The position numbers and the translations under genes are program-made. Below the pieces are notes generated by a model. It was given only the letters and a program-made list of their open reading frames with translations, ran no database searches and was not told the origin of the DNA. Below are positions 26,003-33,425 of a stretch of 64,000 nucleotides of DNA, in pieces; the first letter of the stretch is position 1; each line of letters opens with the position of its first letter. Source of the DNA: Calditrichia bacterium (lineage in GTDB: Bacteria; Calditrichota; Calditrichia; RBG-13-44-9; J075); contig JACKAP010000006.1 of the NCBI GenBank assembly GCA_020635015.1, forward strand, positions 62,001 through 126,000. The letters run 5' to 3'.

Positions 26003-27291
26003 AGCGATATGAGAAGCTGGTCTTTTGGATGACGCTAGTGCTGTTGAGCTCAACCGTATTGGCGCAAATTTCCAACCGCTTCCGCAACCGCGAAGCCGGC
26101 GTGCCATTCTTTGAGGCCAAGGTGCTGGAGACCTACTCGGAAGCAGAGGGCAAACTGCTGGCGCGGGCGTTTATTCAGATCGTCAACGACGATCTCACCT
26201 TCGTAAAGAGCGGGGATGGCTTTCAGGCTGAAGTGCAGATCGAGATTTACCTGCGCCACAAAAGCAGCGATTTTGTGTTTAACCGTACCATTACCCAAAG
26301 CGTTTATACCGAGGATTTTGCCAGAACCAACGATCAGAATATCGTCAATACTTTTTCGACCGATATGGAAGTGGAAGAGGGTGAATATGAGGCGACCATC
26401 ACCGTGCTGGACCAGAATAATAACGAGCAATATACCCGACGCACCAGTTTCAACATCAGTGGCACCAATGCGGTCGATGCCGACCTGATGGTGGGAGATA
26501 TTCTCTTCTTCGACGAATTCCGCAGCGACGAAAACGGGGAAATTGCCGAGTTCAACCCCAAGCTGGATAATAATTTTTCCAGTGACAGCAAGCATCTTTA
26601 CTGCTATTTCAACACCTTTACCCGTGATACCACCTCGGAAATGACCGTCGATTATGTGGTGCAGGATGACCGGGGACTGGTGGTACAGCAGAACCAGTAT
26701 GTCATTTCCAGCCCGGAAAAGGGTTATCAGGATCATTACATCCGCCTCAACCGCTACTATTTTAGCCGCAACGATTACGCAATCAACATCAAGGTCTCCT
26801 ACAATGGTAAATCGGTGCAGCGTACCGCCCGGTTCGGCTTTTACTGGCAGTTCGTTCCCGGAACGGAAAAAGATCTCGATCTGGCGATCAAGCAACTGCG
26901 TTATATCGCCAAGGAAGATTCGATCAAGTACTACCTGAAGAAAGGCAGCTATGAGGAGAAAAAGGCCTTTTTCCAGCGCTTCTGGGAGAGCAAAGATCCC
27001 AATCCCGATACCGAGGCCAATGAGCTGATGGAGGAATACTATCGCCGGATCAACTATGCCAACGGGCAGTTTTCCTCATCCGGCCTGGGGGGCTGGATTA
27101 CCGACCGCGGGCGCATTTTCATCAAATTCGGCCAGCCGGATGATGTGGAGCGCCATCCCTTCGAGGCGAATTCCTATCCCTACGAGATCTGGCGCTACTA
27201 TTCGTTGCAGAAAAACTTCCTGTTCATCGACCGCACCGGCTTCGGCGATTATGATCTGCATCCGTCGTATTATTATGTGGAATATGAGTGA
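25999..27291 (+). CDS. GWxTD-domain secreted protein
   Basis: 430 residues with a signal peptide (MKRYEKLVFWMTLVLLSSTVLAQ), a beta-rich middle (about 40-270) and a C-terminal GWxTD domain at LGGWITDRGRIFIKFGQPDDVERHPFE. This domain is named for that motif and is confined mostly to FCB-group and related phyla; no function is established. The bulk before it reads like a lipoprotein-free periplasmic or outer-membrane-associated protein. It is coupled to rimO by a 4-base overlap. A dense palindromic array follows its stop. Confidence 0.88.
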   Translation: MKRYEKLVFWMTLVLLSSTVLAQISNRFRNREAGVPFFEAKVLETYSEAEGKLLARAFIQIVNDDLTFVKSGDGFQAEVQIEIYLRHKSSDFVFNRTITQSVYTEDFARTNDQNIVNTFSTDMEVEEGEYEATITVLDQNNNEQYTRRTSFNISGTNAVDADLMVGDILFFDEFRSDENGEIAEFNPKLDNNFSSDSKHLYCYFNTFTRDTTSEMTVDYVVQDDRGLVVQQNQYVISSPEKGYQDHYIRLNRYYFSRNDYAINIKVSYNGKSVQRTARFGFYWQFVPGTEKDLDLAIKQLRYIAKEDSIKYYLKKGSYEEKKAFFQRFWESKDPNPDTEANELMEEYYRRINYANGQFSSSGLGGWITDRGRIFIKFGQPDDVERHPFEANSYPYEIWRYYSLQKNFLFIDRTGFGDYDLHPSYYYVEYE

Positions 27292-27294
27292 GGT

Positions 27295-27567
27295 GTTTGC
27301 TCGCTTCGCTCGCGATGTTAGTTCGCTTCGCTCACGATGTTTGCTCGCTGGCGCTCGCGATGTTTGCTCACTTCGTTCGCGATATTTGCGCTTCGCGCGA
27401 TATTTGTTCGCTACGCTCACGATGTTTGCGCTTCGGGCGTCATGGAACGAAGAATACCTACTCCTCGATACTCGCAAGGTACCGCGCGAAGCGCAAATAT
27501 CGCTCACGAAGTGAGCAAACATCGCGCGAAGCGCAAATATCGTGAGCGACAGCGAGCAAACATCACT
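27295..27567. repeat. Two-armed array of about eleven GCTCGC-rich palindromic 18-22-mers
   Basis: Left arm 27295-27440: seven units of the type (G/A)TTTGCTCGCTTCGCTCGCGAT, each itself a hairpin. Core about 27441-27480. Right arm 27481-27567: four units in reverse orientation (ATCGCTCACGAAGTGAGCAA). It lies between the convergent GWxTD and M56 genes and may serve as a two-way terminator. Units vary in sequence, and there are no unique spacers. Confidence 0.9.
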
Positions 27568-27585
27568 CAAATGCCAAACTTCCCT

Positions 27586-29145
27586 TTAATTTCCATCCTT
27601 CTTCTTCAGTCCGCTAAAATCAATCATACTTTCCGGGTCCAGTGCTTTGTCATTGTGACGTAATTCGAAGTGCAGGTGCGGGGCGGTCGATAATCCGGAG
27701 TCACCGACCAGGCCGATCAATGTGCCGGCATCAACCTGCTGGCCGTAGCTGACCAGGATGGTGTCCATTTGGCTGTAGAGTGTGGTATAATCATCTCCAT
27801 GGCGGAGGATGACGGTATTCCCATAATTCTCCCTAAACTTGCTGAGAATTACCGTGCCGGCGGCTGCGGCGTAAATTTCACTGCCCCGGGGGGCGGCGAC
27901 ATCGATCCCCCTGTGCAGCATCTTGACTTTCTTGACGGGGTGAATCCGATTGCCATAGCCCGAGCTGACATAGCCGGTTTTTATCGGGCAGTCGAATGCC
28001 GGACCGGCCATTGCCGGCGGATTTTCCGCTACGGGGCGGTCATCTGCCAACGATTGGTAAGAAGCCATCGGTAGTAAAAACAGGCCGATGAGCATGAGAA
28101 CGGCGATGCGAACCAGCGGGTGATGCTTTTTCATAAAACTTCCTCCTTTGATATCGTGAATACGTTGTACCAGAAATTGATGATCGTTGCTAAAACCGGC
28201 ATAGAGTTTCCAAGGTTCGGTTCCGCTTTGGTTTAGCCTGAGAACGGCCAGCATGCTTTCGCCATATTCGCGGGGAGAAATTTGCCGCCGGGCCAGCACC
28301 ATCCGGTCACAGATCCGTTCCCGGGCCTGGTTGAGCCGGCGGTTGGCGTACCACACCACTGGATGAAAGAAGTAGATCGCCTGCAGTAATATCTGCAGCC
28401 GGATCCACAGATCGTCATAGCGCCGTATATGGGCCATCTCATGAGCGATGATCGCCTCCAGCAGCCGGGGAGTGTGGAGCGCTGCGACCTTCTGGGGCAA
28501 AAAAATCACCGGGCGAAATATGCCGATGGTAAATGGCGTGGTGCAGTCGTCGGCGCTGCAGAGACGTACCGGCCGGGTGATGCGGAAGGCTTGCCGCCAA
28601 TGGGCTGCAGTTTCCAGAATGGCCGGATCGGTAATCGCGCGGGCGCGGGCCGTCAATCGGCGGTAGCGCCGCCGTCGCTGCAGGAATAACCCGCCCAAAC
28701 CGGCCGCTCCGCCCAACCAGGCCAATAGCAGCAGCATCTGCTGCACGGCAGGGTCCTCAGCCGGGGCGGCAACACCCTCCAACGTCTGATGCTCGCCCGG
28801 GAGATAGCTGTGCGCGCCGATACCCTCGTCAGTCAATCCGTTGGCGCCATCGCTCCCGCTGCTAAAGATCAGCCCTGATATCACCTCCCATGACGCCTGA
28901 AAGGGCGGCCAGGGGGCCAGCAGATTCCGGGCGCTGAGCGGGGAGGCCCATGAAGGAGGCACGACCAGGCGCAGCAGCAGCAGGGTGCACAAGCCGAGTT
29001 GAAGGTACGCGGAGCGCTTGCCGAACAGACGGAGGAGAATCCAGATTGGAATAAATAAGACGATACTGTAGAGCAGTTCTGCCTGAAGAAATGCAATCAT
29101 ATAGGCGCCTGCCTGTGCGGTCTGGTTGAGAAGGTCAACGCTCAT
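27586..29145 (-). CDS. M56 (BlaR1/MecR1-like) membrane metalloprotease fused to an M23 endopeptidase
   Basis: About 519 residues from ATG 29145 (MSVDLLNQTAQAG). The first part has several membrane helices and an M56 protease domain with the zinc motif HEMAH in AIIAHEMAHIRRYDDLW and FFHPVVWYANRRLN. After a further helix (about residue 350) comes an M23/LytM domain with an intact metal site: HRGIDVAA and PHLHFELR, plus SSGYGNRIHP. In BlaR1 the corresponding region is a beta-lactam sensor; here it is a murein endopeptidase fold, which suggests sensing or cutting of peptidoglycan. It starts two bases after the BlaI stop, so both belong to one unit. Confidence 0.9.
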   Translation of the reverse strand: MSVDLLNQTAQAGAYMIAFLQAELLYSIVLFIPIWILLRLFGKRSAYLQLGLCTLLLLRLVVPPSWASPLSARNLLAPWPPFQASWEVISGLIFSSGSDGANGLTDEGIGAHSYLPGEHQTLEGVAAPAEDPAVQQMLLLLAWLGGAAGLGGLFLQRRRRYRRLTARARAITDPAILETAAHWRQAFRITRPVRLCSADDCTTPFTIGIFRPVIFLPQKVAALHTPRLLEAIIAHEMAHIRRYDDLWIRLQILLQAIYFFHPVVWYANRRLNQARERICDRMVLARRQISPREYGESMLAVLRLNQSGTEPWKLYAGFSNDHQFLVQRIHDIKGGSFMKKHHPLVRIAVLMLIGLFLLPMASYQSLADDRPVAENPPAMAGPAFDCPIKTGYVSSGYGNRIHPVKKVKMLHRGIDVAAPRGSEIYAAAAGTVILSKFRENYGNTVILRHGDDYTTLYSQMDTILVSYGQQVDAGTLIGLVGDSGLSTAPHLHFELRHNDKALDPESMIDFSGLKKKDGN

Positions 29146-29146
29146 T

Positions 29147-29554
29147 TTAGCCCTCATTTTGATCTTCAGTGGATTGATCATCTTCATAGAGCAGCCGGGA
29201 CAGCTCCTCTATTTCCATCTCCGAAAGGGTGTTGCTGCGGGCAAAGAGGTTGATGACAGTTCCGTAGTCTGTCTCCAACACCCGGTCGGCGAAGAACTGT
29301 ACCATCCGCACCAGACCGGCTGGCCGGGATACCCGGGGTTGATAGAGAAAGATGCCGTGGAATTTCTCTCGGGTAAGCAGGCCTTTCTTGACCATCCGGT
29401 CCATCATGGTTTTAGTGGTTGAATAGGCCCATTGCTGGGTAGGGTTGAGTTGATCGTGCACTTCCCGGATGGTCTGCCGGCCGCTGCGCCAGAGCACTTT
29501 CATGATGCTGTATTCCGCCCGGGATAGATCGGGTATTTCTGTGGGAGCTGTCAT
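29147..29554 (-). CDS. BlaI/MecI/CopY-family repressor
   Basis: A 135-residue winged-helix repressor starting MTAPTEIPDLSRAEYSIMKVLW. The DNA-binding part has TIREVHDQLNPTQQWAYSTTKTMMDRMVKKGLL, typical of BlaI, followed by a dimerisation helix region. BlaI-type repressors are cleaved after activation of a membrane partner of the M56 family, which here is encoded directly downstream. The open frame extends 25 codons upstream, but that part covers the operator and is not coding. A matching palindrome lies 30 bases before the start. Confidence 0.93.
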   Translation of the reverse strand: MTAPTEIPDLSRAEYSIMKVLWRSGRQTIREVHDQLNPTQQWAYSTTKTMMDRMVKKGLLTREKFHGIFLYQPRVSRPAGLVRMVQFFADRVLETDYGTVINLFARSNTLSEMEIEELSRLLYEDDQSTEDQNEG

Positions 29555-29583
29555 ATAACACCTGAGTTTGTTTGTCGTTGTTT

Positions 29584-29598
29584 TGTTACACTGTAACA
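29584..29598. promoter_or_regulatory. BlaI-type operator
   Basis: TGTTACACTGTAACA is a perfect dyad around one central base and contains the TACA/TGTA half-sites known for BlaI/MecI operators. It lies 30 bases upstream of the repressor gene, as expected for autoregulation. Confidence 0.7.
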
Positions 29599-29973
29599 GG
29601 CTTGCTAAATAAACAAAACTGCAAAACAAAAGTCAAGAAAAAAAATCCATTGGGGAATTTTATGGCCGGGCAGGTGGGGAAGCGGCTATTCTGAGAAGGC
29701 TTGGGTGACTTGCCTCCTGAAGCGATTCTCGGAATAACAGAGGGATTGTGGTATTTACCACAGGACTCATCTGAAACGGGGCTATCGGTAACTCCAAAAA
29801 AGGCAGGAATTAAAACCGGGGTATTAGTTCATAACCGTTAGACAATAAATTTCATCCCCGAAAAATAATGATCTTGCGCAAGACCGAATAAGACTATTTT
29901 GAGTTGATTGTGAGTTTGGAAGTGCGGTGGTTGGCGTGAAACATTTTGATCAAAATGATGGCTCTGTACAAAG
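29599..29973. other. Intergenic region between the blaI operator and rpmB terminator
   Basis: About 375 bases with no gene or repeat recognised. Short frames present here overlap rpmB or have no family resemblance. Confidence 0.4.
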
Positions 29974-30011
29974 AAAAACTCCCTCTCCATGCCGCTGCAC
30001 GAAAGGGAGTT
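29974..30011 (-). terminator. Rho-independent terminator of rpmB
   Basis: On the minus strand AACTCCCT (30004-30011) and AGGGAGTT (29977-29984) form an eight-pair stem followed by TTTTTC, 26 bases after the rpmB stop. Confidence 0.75.
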
Positions 30012-30036
30012 CCTATACCGGATAAAAACACAAATA

Positions 30037-30231
30037 TCAGCTGACCGCTTTTTCGACCTTGCCAGCCTGAATGCAACTGGTGCAGACCATAATCCGCTTG
30101 GTAGCGCCATTAATTACTGCCCGGACCTTTTGAAGGTTAGGGTTAAATCGGCGTAAGGTCTTGTTATTTGCATGACTTACATTCTTGCCAGTCATCGGTT
30201 TTTTGCCACATACTTCGCACATTTTCGCCAT
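30037..30231 (-). CDS. rpmB: Ribosomal protein bL28
   Basis: A 64-residue large-subunit protein. The start MAKMCEVCGKKPMTGKNVSHANNKTLRRFNPN is the classical bL28 N-terminus, and IMVCTSCIQAGKV holds the second Cys pair, so this is a zinc-type (C+) form with CxxC twice. The ATG at 30231 follows AAGGAGAG. The frame extends 22 codons upstream, but this is its promoter region. It is divergent from the DnaA-like gene and has its own promoter and terminator. Confidence 0.97.
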   Translation of the reverse strand: MAKMCEVCGKKPMTGKNVSHANNKTLRRFNPNLQKVRAVINGATKRIMVCTSCIQAGKVEKAVS

Positions 30232-30268
30232 GTTGACTCTCCTTATGCTTGTAAAAATAAAGACTCTA

Positions 30269-30297
30269 AATATATGATATGGAATATCTGAAAACAA
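30269..30297 (-). promoter_or_regulatory. Predicted promoter of rpmB
   Basis: On the minus strand TTGTTT, 17 bases, TATATT (-10 at 30269-30274). Start would be near 30262, about 30 bases before the ATG. Confidence 0.55.
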
Positions 30298-30517
30298 ATC
30301 TATTTAGAAATTTTCTTAGATTTTTTGCAGTTTTTGGCTAAGTCGTTATTAAACCGAAGGAAAGCTTGCCGTGTTACGTGAAACCCTCTTTTGTGAAACA
30401 ATTCGGTAATTTTTTTGCAATTTTTTTTACGGGCGATTTGGATAATTGGGGGGACTTTTTTTATTATTAGAGGCTCATTTGGGGTAAGGTAAGCCAAAAA
30501 CGATTTTCCAACAAATT

Positions 30518-30536
30518 CAATTGACCGGGTCAATTG
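30518..30536. promoter_or_regulatory. Perfect 19-bp palindrome upstream of the DnaA-like gene
   Basis: CAATTGACC, one central G, then GGTCAATTG. It ends 28 bases before the first possible start codon at 30565 and so is well placed for a dimeric regulator. The rest of 30298-30564 is AT-rich; I see no TTATCCACA-like DnaA box. Confidence 0.5.
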
Positions 30537-30579
30537 GTAAGGGCCTCTCTTTGTCTGGCCAGGAATGGATTTATTAGGG

Positions 30580-32034
30580 ATGAGTGACGTACAGGCGGTA
30601 CGCTTGAATATGCGATCTGACGATTTGGATGCTTCAAGGCCGGCAGGGAGCCACCGGGATGGTGTGAAAGACCAGTGGGAGAAATGCCTGACTGCGCTGA
30701 AGACCGCTTTGCCTTCCCAAACCATTCAGACCTGGTTCCTGCCGATCAAGCCGGTATCCCTGATCGATGAAACCCTCATTCTGACCCTGCCGTCCCGATT
30801 CTTTCAGGAATGGATCGAATCTCATTATGGCGAGTTGTTCAAGGAAGCGATTGCTGCAGCCTTCGGGGAAACGGTGCAGGTCAAATTCCTCATTGTCAGC
30901 GAACAGGAAGAACAACAGCAAATTGCCGCCGCCGCTCCGTCGCCGGAGGAGGACGCAGGCGGCGAGCAGACCGCCATGCCCGCTCCGGAGGCTTGTGATT
31001 TCGATCACCGTTTCCACTTTGATAATTTTTTCGGAGGGATGGAAAACCAGTTCGCCCTCAAAGCCACCCAGCATGTGGCCCGGCAGCCCGGCACCACCGA
31101 GTATAATCCGCTGCTGATCCAGGGAGATATCGGCACCGGTAAAACCCACCTACTCCATGCGTTCGGGAATCATCTCCATGAGCACCGGACGGAAACTCGC
31201 CAAATCCTGCTCTCCGGAGAAGGGTTTCTGCATGAATACGTCAATGCTCTACAGAGCAATCGCACCAACCAGTTTATTGCGCAAATGACGGCGGCAAACG
31301 TCTTTTATCTGGATGATATCCACTTCCTGGCCAATAAGACCAAATCCCAGGAAGGGCTGCTGTTTGTCATCTCCGAGTTACTGAAACGCAAAGCGCAGAT
31401 TGTGATCACCTCCCAACTGGCCCCCAATCAGCTCATCCAGTTCAATCCCAAGCTGATTGCCTTCCTGCAGAAAGGGCTGGTGGTCAACCTCGCTGCCTGC
31501 GATTACAATACCCGCGAACAAATCATCCGCCATCATCTGGAAAAAAATGGGTTGCGGCTGGAAGAAAAGATCATTTTTTACCTGGCGGAGCATCTTCAGA
31601 ATAATGTGCACCAGCTTCACTCGGTGATGGTGCGGCTGGTTGCTCAGATGTCGCTGCTTGGGAAAAGCATGACCCTGGAGGAGGTGCGCTATATCATCTC
31701 CCGGATATGCCCCCAGGACGGTGCCGGCACGCCGGGGGTATCCCCGCACCAGGAGATTCGCATCGACAGCATTGTCACTGCCACATCGAATTTTTTCAAC
31801 ATCCCGGTCGACATTCTCCAGGGTGTTTCCCGCAAGCAAAAGCTGATCAATGCCCGCCAGATAGCCATCTATCTCTGCCGCGAACTCACCAGCGAGTCAC
31901 TAAGCGCCATCGGGTATCATTTCTCCAACCTGAATCATGCGTCGGTGCTGTACTCCTATAATAAGGTCAAGCAAAACATGACCCAAAATCCCCGCCTGAA
32001 ATCCACGGTCGACAAAATCAAATCTTTGCTCTAG
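30580..32034 (+). CDS. Divergent DnaA-family protein
   Basis: Roughly 484 residues with the DnaA order: domain I (QWEKCLTALKTALPSQTIQTWFLPIKP), an acidic Gln/Ala linker, AAA+ domain III and helix-turn-helix domain IV. Walker A GDIGTGKTHLLHAFGN and Walker B VFYLDDIHFLANKTKSQE are intact. The box VII arginine finger (SRF in Escherichia coli) is replaced by AFLQKG, the sensor-II Arg of NVRELEGAL by His (NNVHQLHSVM), and the RDHTT recognition motif by LNHAS. It is therefore either a lineage-specific DnaA or a paralogue with an altered switch. The start is uncertain: ATGs at 30565, 30580 and 30610 are in frame. Its neighbours (rpmB, DUF3108) are not those of a typical dnaA-dnaN locus. Confidence 0.85.
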   Translation: MSDVQAVRLNMRSDDLDASRPAGSHRDGVKDQWEKCLTALKTALPSQTIQTWFLPIKPVSLIDETLILTLPSRFFQEWIESHYGELFKEAIAAAFGETVQVKFLIVSEQEEQQQIAAAAPSPEEDAGGEQTAMPAPEACDFDHRFHFDNFFGGMENQFALKATQHVARQPGTTEYNPLLIQGDIGTGKTHLLHAFGNHLHEHRTETRQILLSGEGFLHEYVNALQSNRTNQFIAQMTAANVFYLDDIHFLANKTKSQEGLLFVISELLKRKAQIVITSQLAPNQLIQFNPKLIAFLQKGLVVNLAACDYNTREQIIRHHLEKNGLRLEEKIIFYLAEHLQNNVHQLHSVMVRLVAQMSLLGKSMTLEEVRYIISRICPQDGAGTPGVSPHQEIRIDSIVTATSNFFNIPVDILQGVSRKQKLINARQIAIYLCRELTSESLSAIGYHFSNLNHASVLYSYNKVKQNMTQNPRLKSTVDKIKSLL

Positions 32035-32172
32035 ACCGCCACGGGAACCTGAAACCCCGCTTCCGGGTAAAGGATCAATGAACGGTGGCAACAATAATAA
32101 AAAGCAAGTGCATCGGCGTGCCGGATGCTGTATTATTCCGTTTGATATGTTGAACCAACAGGAGACCCCGGA

Positions 32173-33054
32173 TTGCTGAGGATTCTTTGCTTACTCTTTA
32201 TGCTGACGCTATTACTGCCCGCTCAGGAAGATCCATCTGCCGATACCAGCGCAATTTCTACCCCAAATACACCGCCGGAAGCGCGTTTCCGCCCGCTGGA
32301 GCGGGAGGTGCCCAACCGGGCCTTCCGGGTGGGCGAGCGGCTGACCTTTACGATCCGCTACGGCTTTGTGAAGGCCGGGGAAGCGATTATGGAGGTGACC
32401 GACTCCATGCTGGTGCGCGACAGTATCCCGGCCTATCATATTACCTCCCTGGCCCAATCGGCTTCGTTCTTTGATAATTTCTACAAAGTGCGCGATACCG
32501 TCGAGACCTTTGTCGACGCCCGGCGAATGTTTTCCTGGAAGTTCAGTAAAAAGCTGCGCGAAGGGGGATATAAATTTGATCTGCTGGTCGATTATGATCA
32601 GCATTACGGCGCTGCCAAGGTGAAACGGATCCGCTACCATAACAAAGAACCGCTGGAGATCAAAAACCAGAGCGAGTTCAGTCTGCAGATTCCGGCTTAT
32701 GTGATGGATGTGCTGGCCGCTTTTTACTATGTGCGTACCCAGAAACTGGAACCCGGCATGCCGCTTTATATGTCAAATCACGATAACAATAAAGTCTATG
32801 ACCTGCAGGTGATCGTGCAGCGCCGGGAACGGATCAAAGTCGATGCCGGCGAATTCAATACCATCATGGTGCAACCCCGCTTGAAAGGGGAGGCCATCTT
32901 CAAACAAAAGGGCGAATTGTGGATCTGGCTGACCGACGATCAATATAAGATTCCGGTGCAAATGAAGTCGAAAGTGGCGGTGGGTAAGATCACCACAGAA
33001 CTGAAGGAAATCGAGGGCGTTCCCCTCCCCTTGCCCTCGCAAGTCAAGCGGTGA
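32173..33054 (+). CDS. DUF3108 family periplasmic protein
   Basis: 293 residues from a TTG start with an AGGAGA site. A short signal peptide (LRILCLLFMLTLLLPAQ) is followed by the DUF3108 beta-fold: RVGERLTFTIRYGFVKAGEAIMEV, VRDTVETFVDARRMFSWKFSKKLREG and DAGEFNTIMVQPRLKGEAIFK...LWIWLTDDQYKIPVQMKSKV. Members are exported and of unknown function, sometimes compared to lipoprotein-carrier folds. It follows the DnaA-like gene by about 140 bases and is probably independent. Confidence 0.88.
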   Translation: MLRILCLLFMLTLLLPAQEDPSADTSAISTPNTPPEARFRPLEREVPNRAFRVGERLTFTIRYGFVKAGEAIMEVTDSMLVRDSIPAYHITSLAQSASFFDNFYKVRDTVETFVDARRMFSWKFSKKLREGGYKFDLLVDYDQHYGAAKVKRIRYHNKEPLEIKNQSEFSLQIPAYVMDVLAAFYYVRTQKLEPGMPLYMSNHDNNKVYDLQVIVQRRERIKVDAGEFNTIMVQPRLKGEAIFKQKGELWIWLTDDQYKIPVQMKSKVAVGKITTELKEIEGVPLPLPSQVKR

Positions 33055-33425
33055 AATGCGTTGCACTTTTGGTAATTTTGCCAAAAATATGCATAATATT
33101 TACACTTTTTGAAAAAGATGCCGTTTGGTGGCGATTGGTAGCCGGCAATATGTTTTGCCGGCATTGCCGATGCTCATCCACAGTAAAGCGCCTGATGATG
33201 TCAAACCGGTGAATTGACCCGACTTTTCACCCAAAAACCTTCGCGTCGCACCGTCCAGCCGGCAAATGTACCCCCTTCTCTGTGTGAAACATAAAATTCG
33301 CCAATGTTCGATTGACGCAGCTTACAAATTCGCCGCCGGGAAATTTAATCCGGGACGATGCGCCTCCTGCTGGTAAGATTTTTGCACCGACTTGCTCTGA
33401 GGATAACAGGAGAAGGAGCATTTAT
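33055..33425. other. Intergenic region before the Ser/Thr kinase
   Basis: About 370 bases. The frame of the kinase stays open back to 33312 but has no family match before 33426. A CTCATCCACA at 33172-33181 resembles a DnaA box poorly. No repeat array of the kinds seen elsewhere is present. Confidence 0.4.

Noticed and set aside
27295..27567. Possible CRISPR array or small genes in the GCTCGC-rich tract
   Set aside because: Units are contiguous hairpins with no spacers, and the short frames across it follow the repeat with no family likeness.
29838..30110. Minus-strand frame of 90 residues near rpmB
   Set aside because: It begins inside rpmB in another frame and includes the rpmB terminator.
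30300..30725. A 141-residue frame on the minus strand between rpmB and the DnaA-like gene
   Set aside because: It overlaps the well-supported DnaA-like N-terminus and the palindrome, and its residues are low-complexity Lys-rich with no recognised family.
33172..33181. CTCATCCACA as a DnaA box marking an origin
   Set aside because: It is a single poor match to TTATCCACA; no cluster of boxes was seen in the spacers around the DnaA-like gene.
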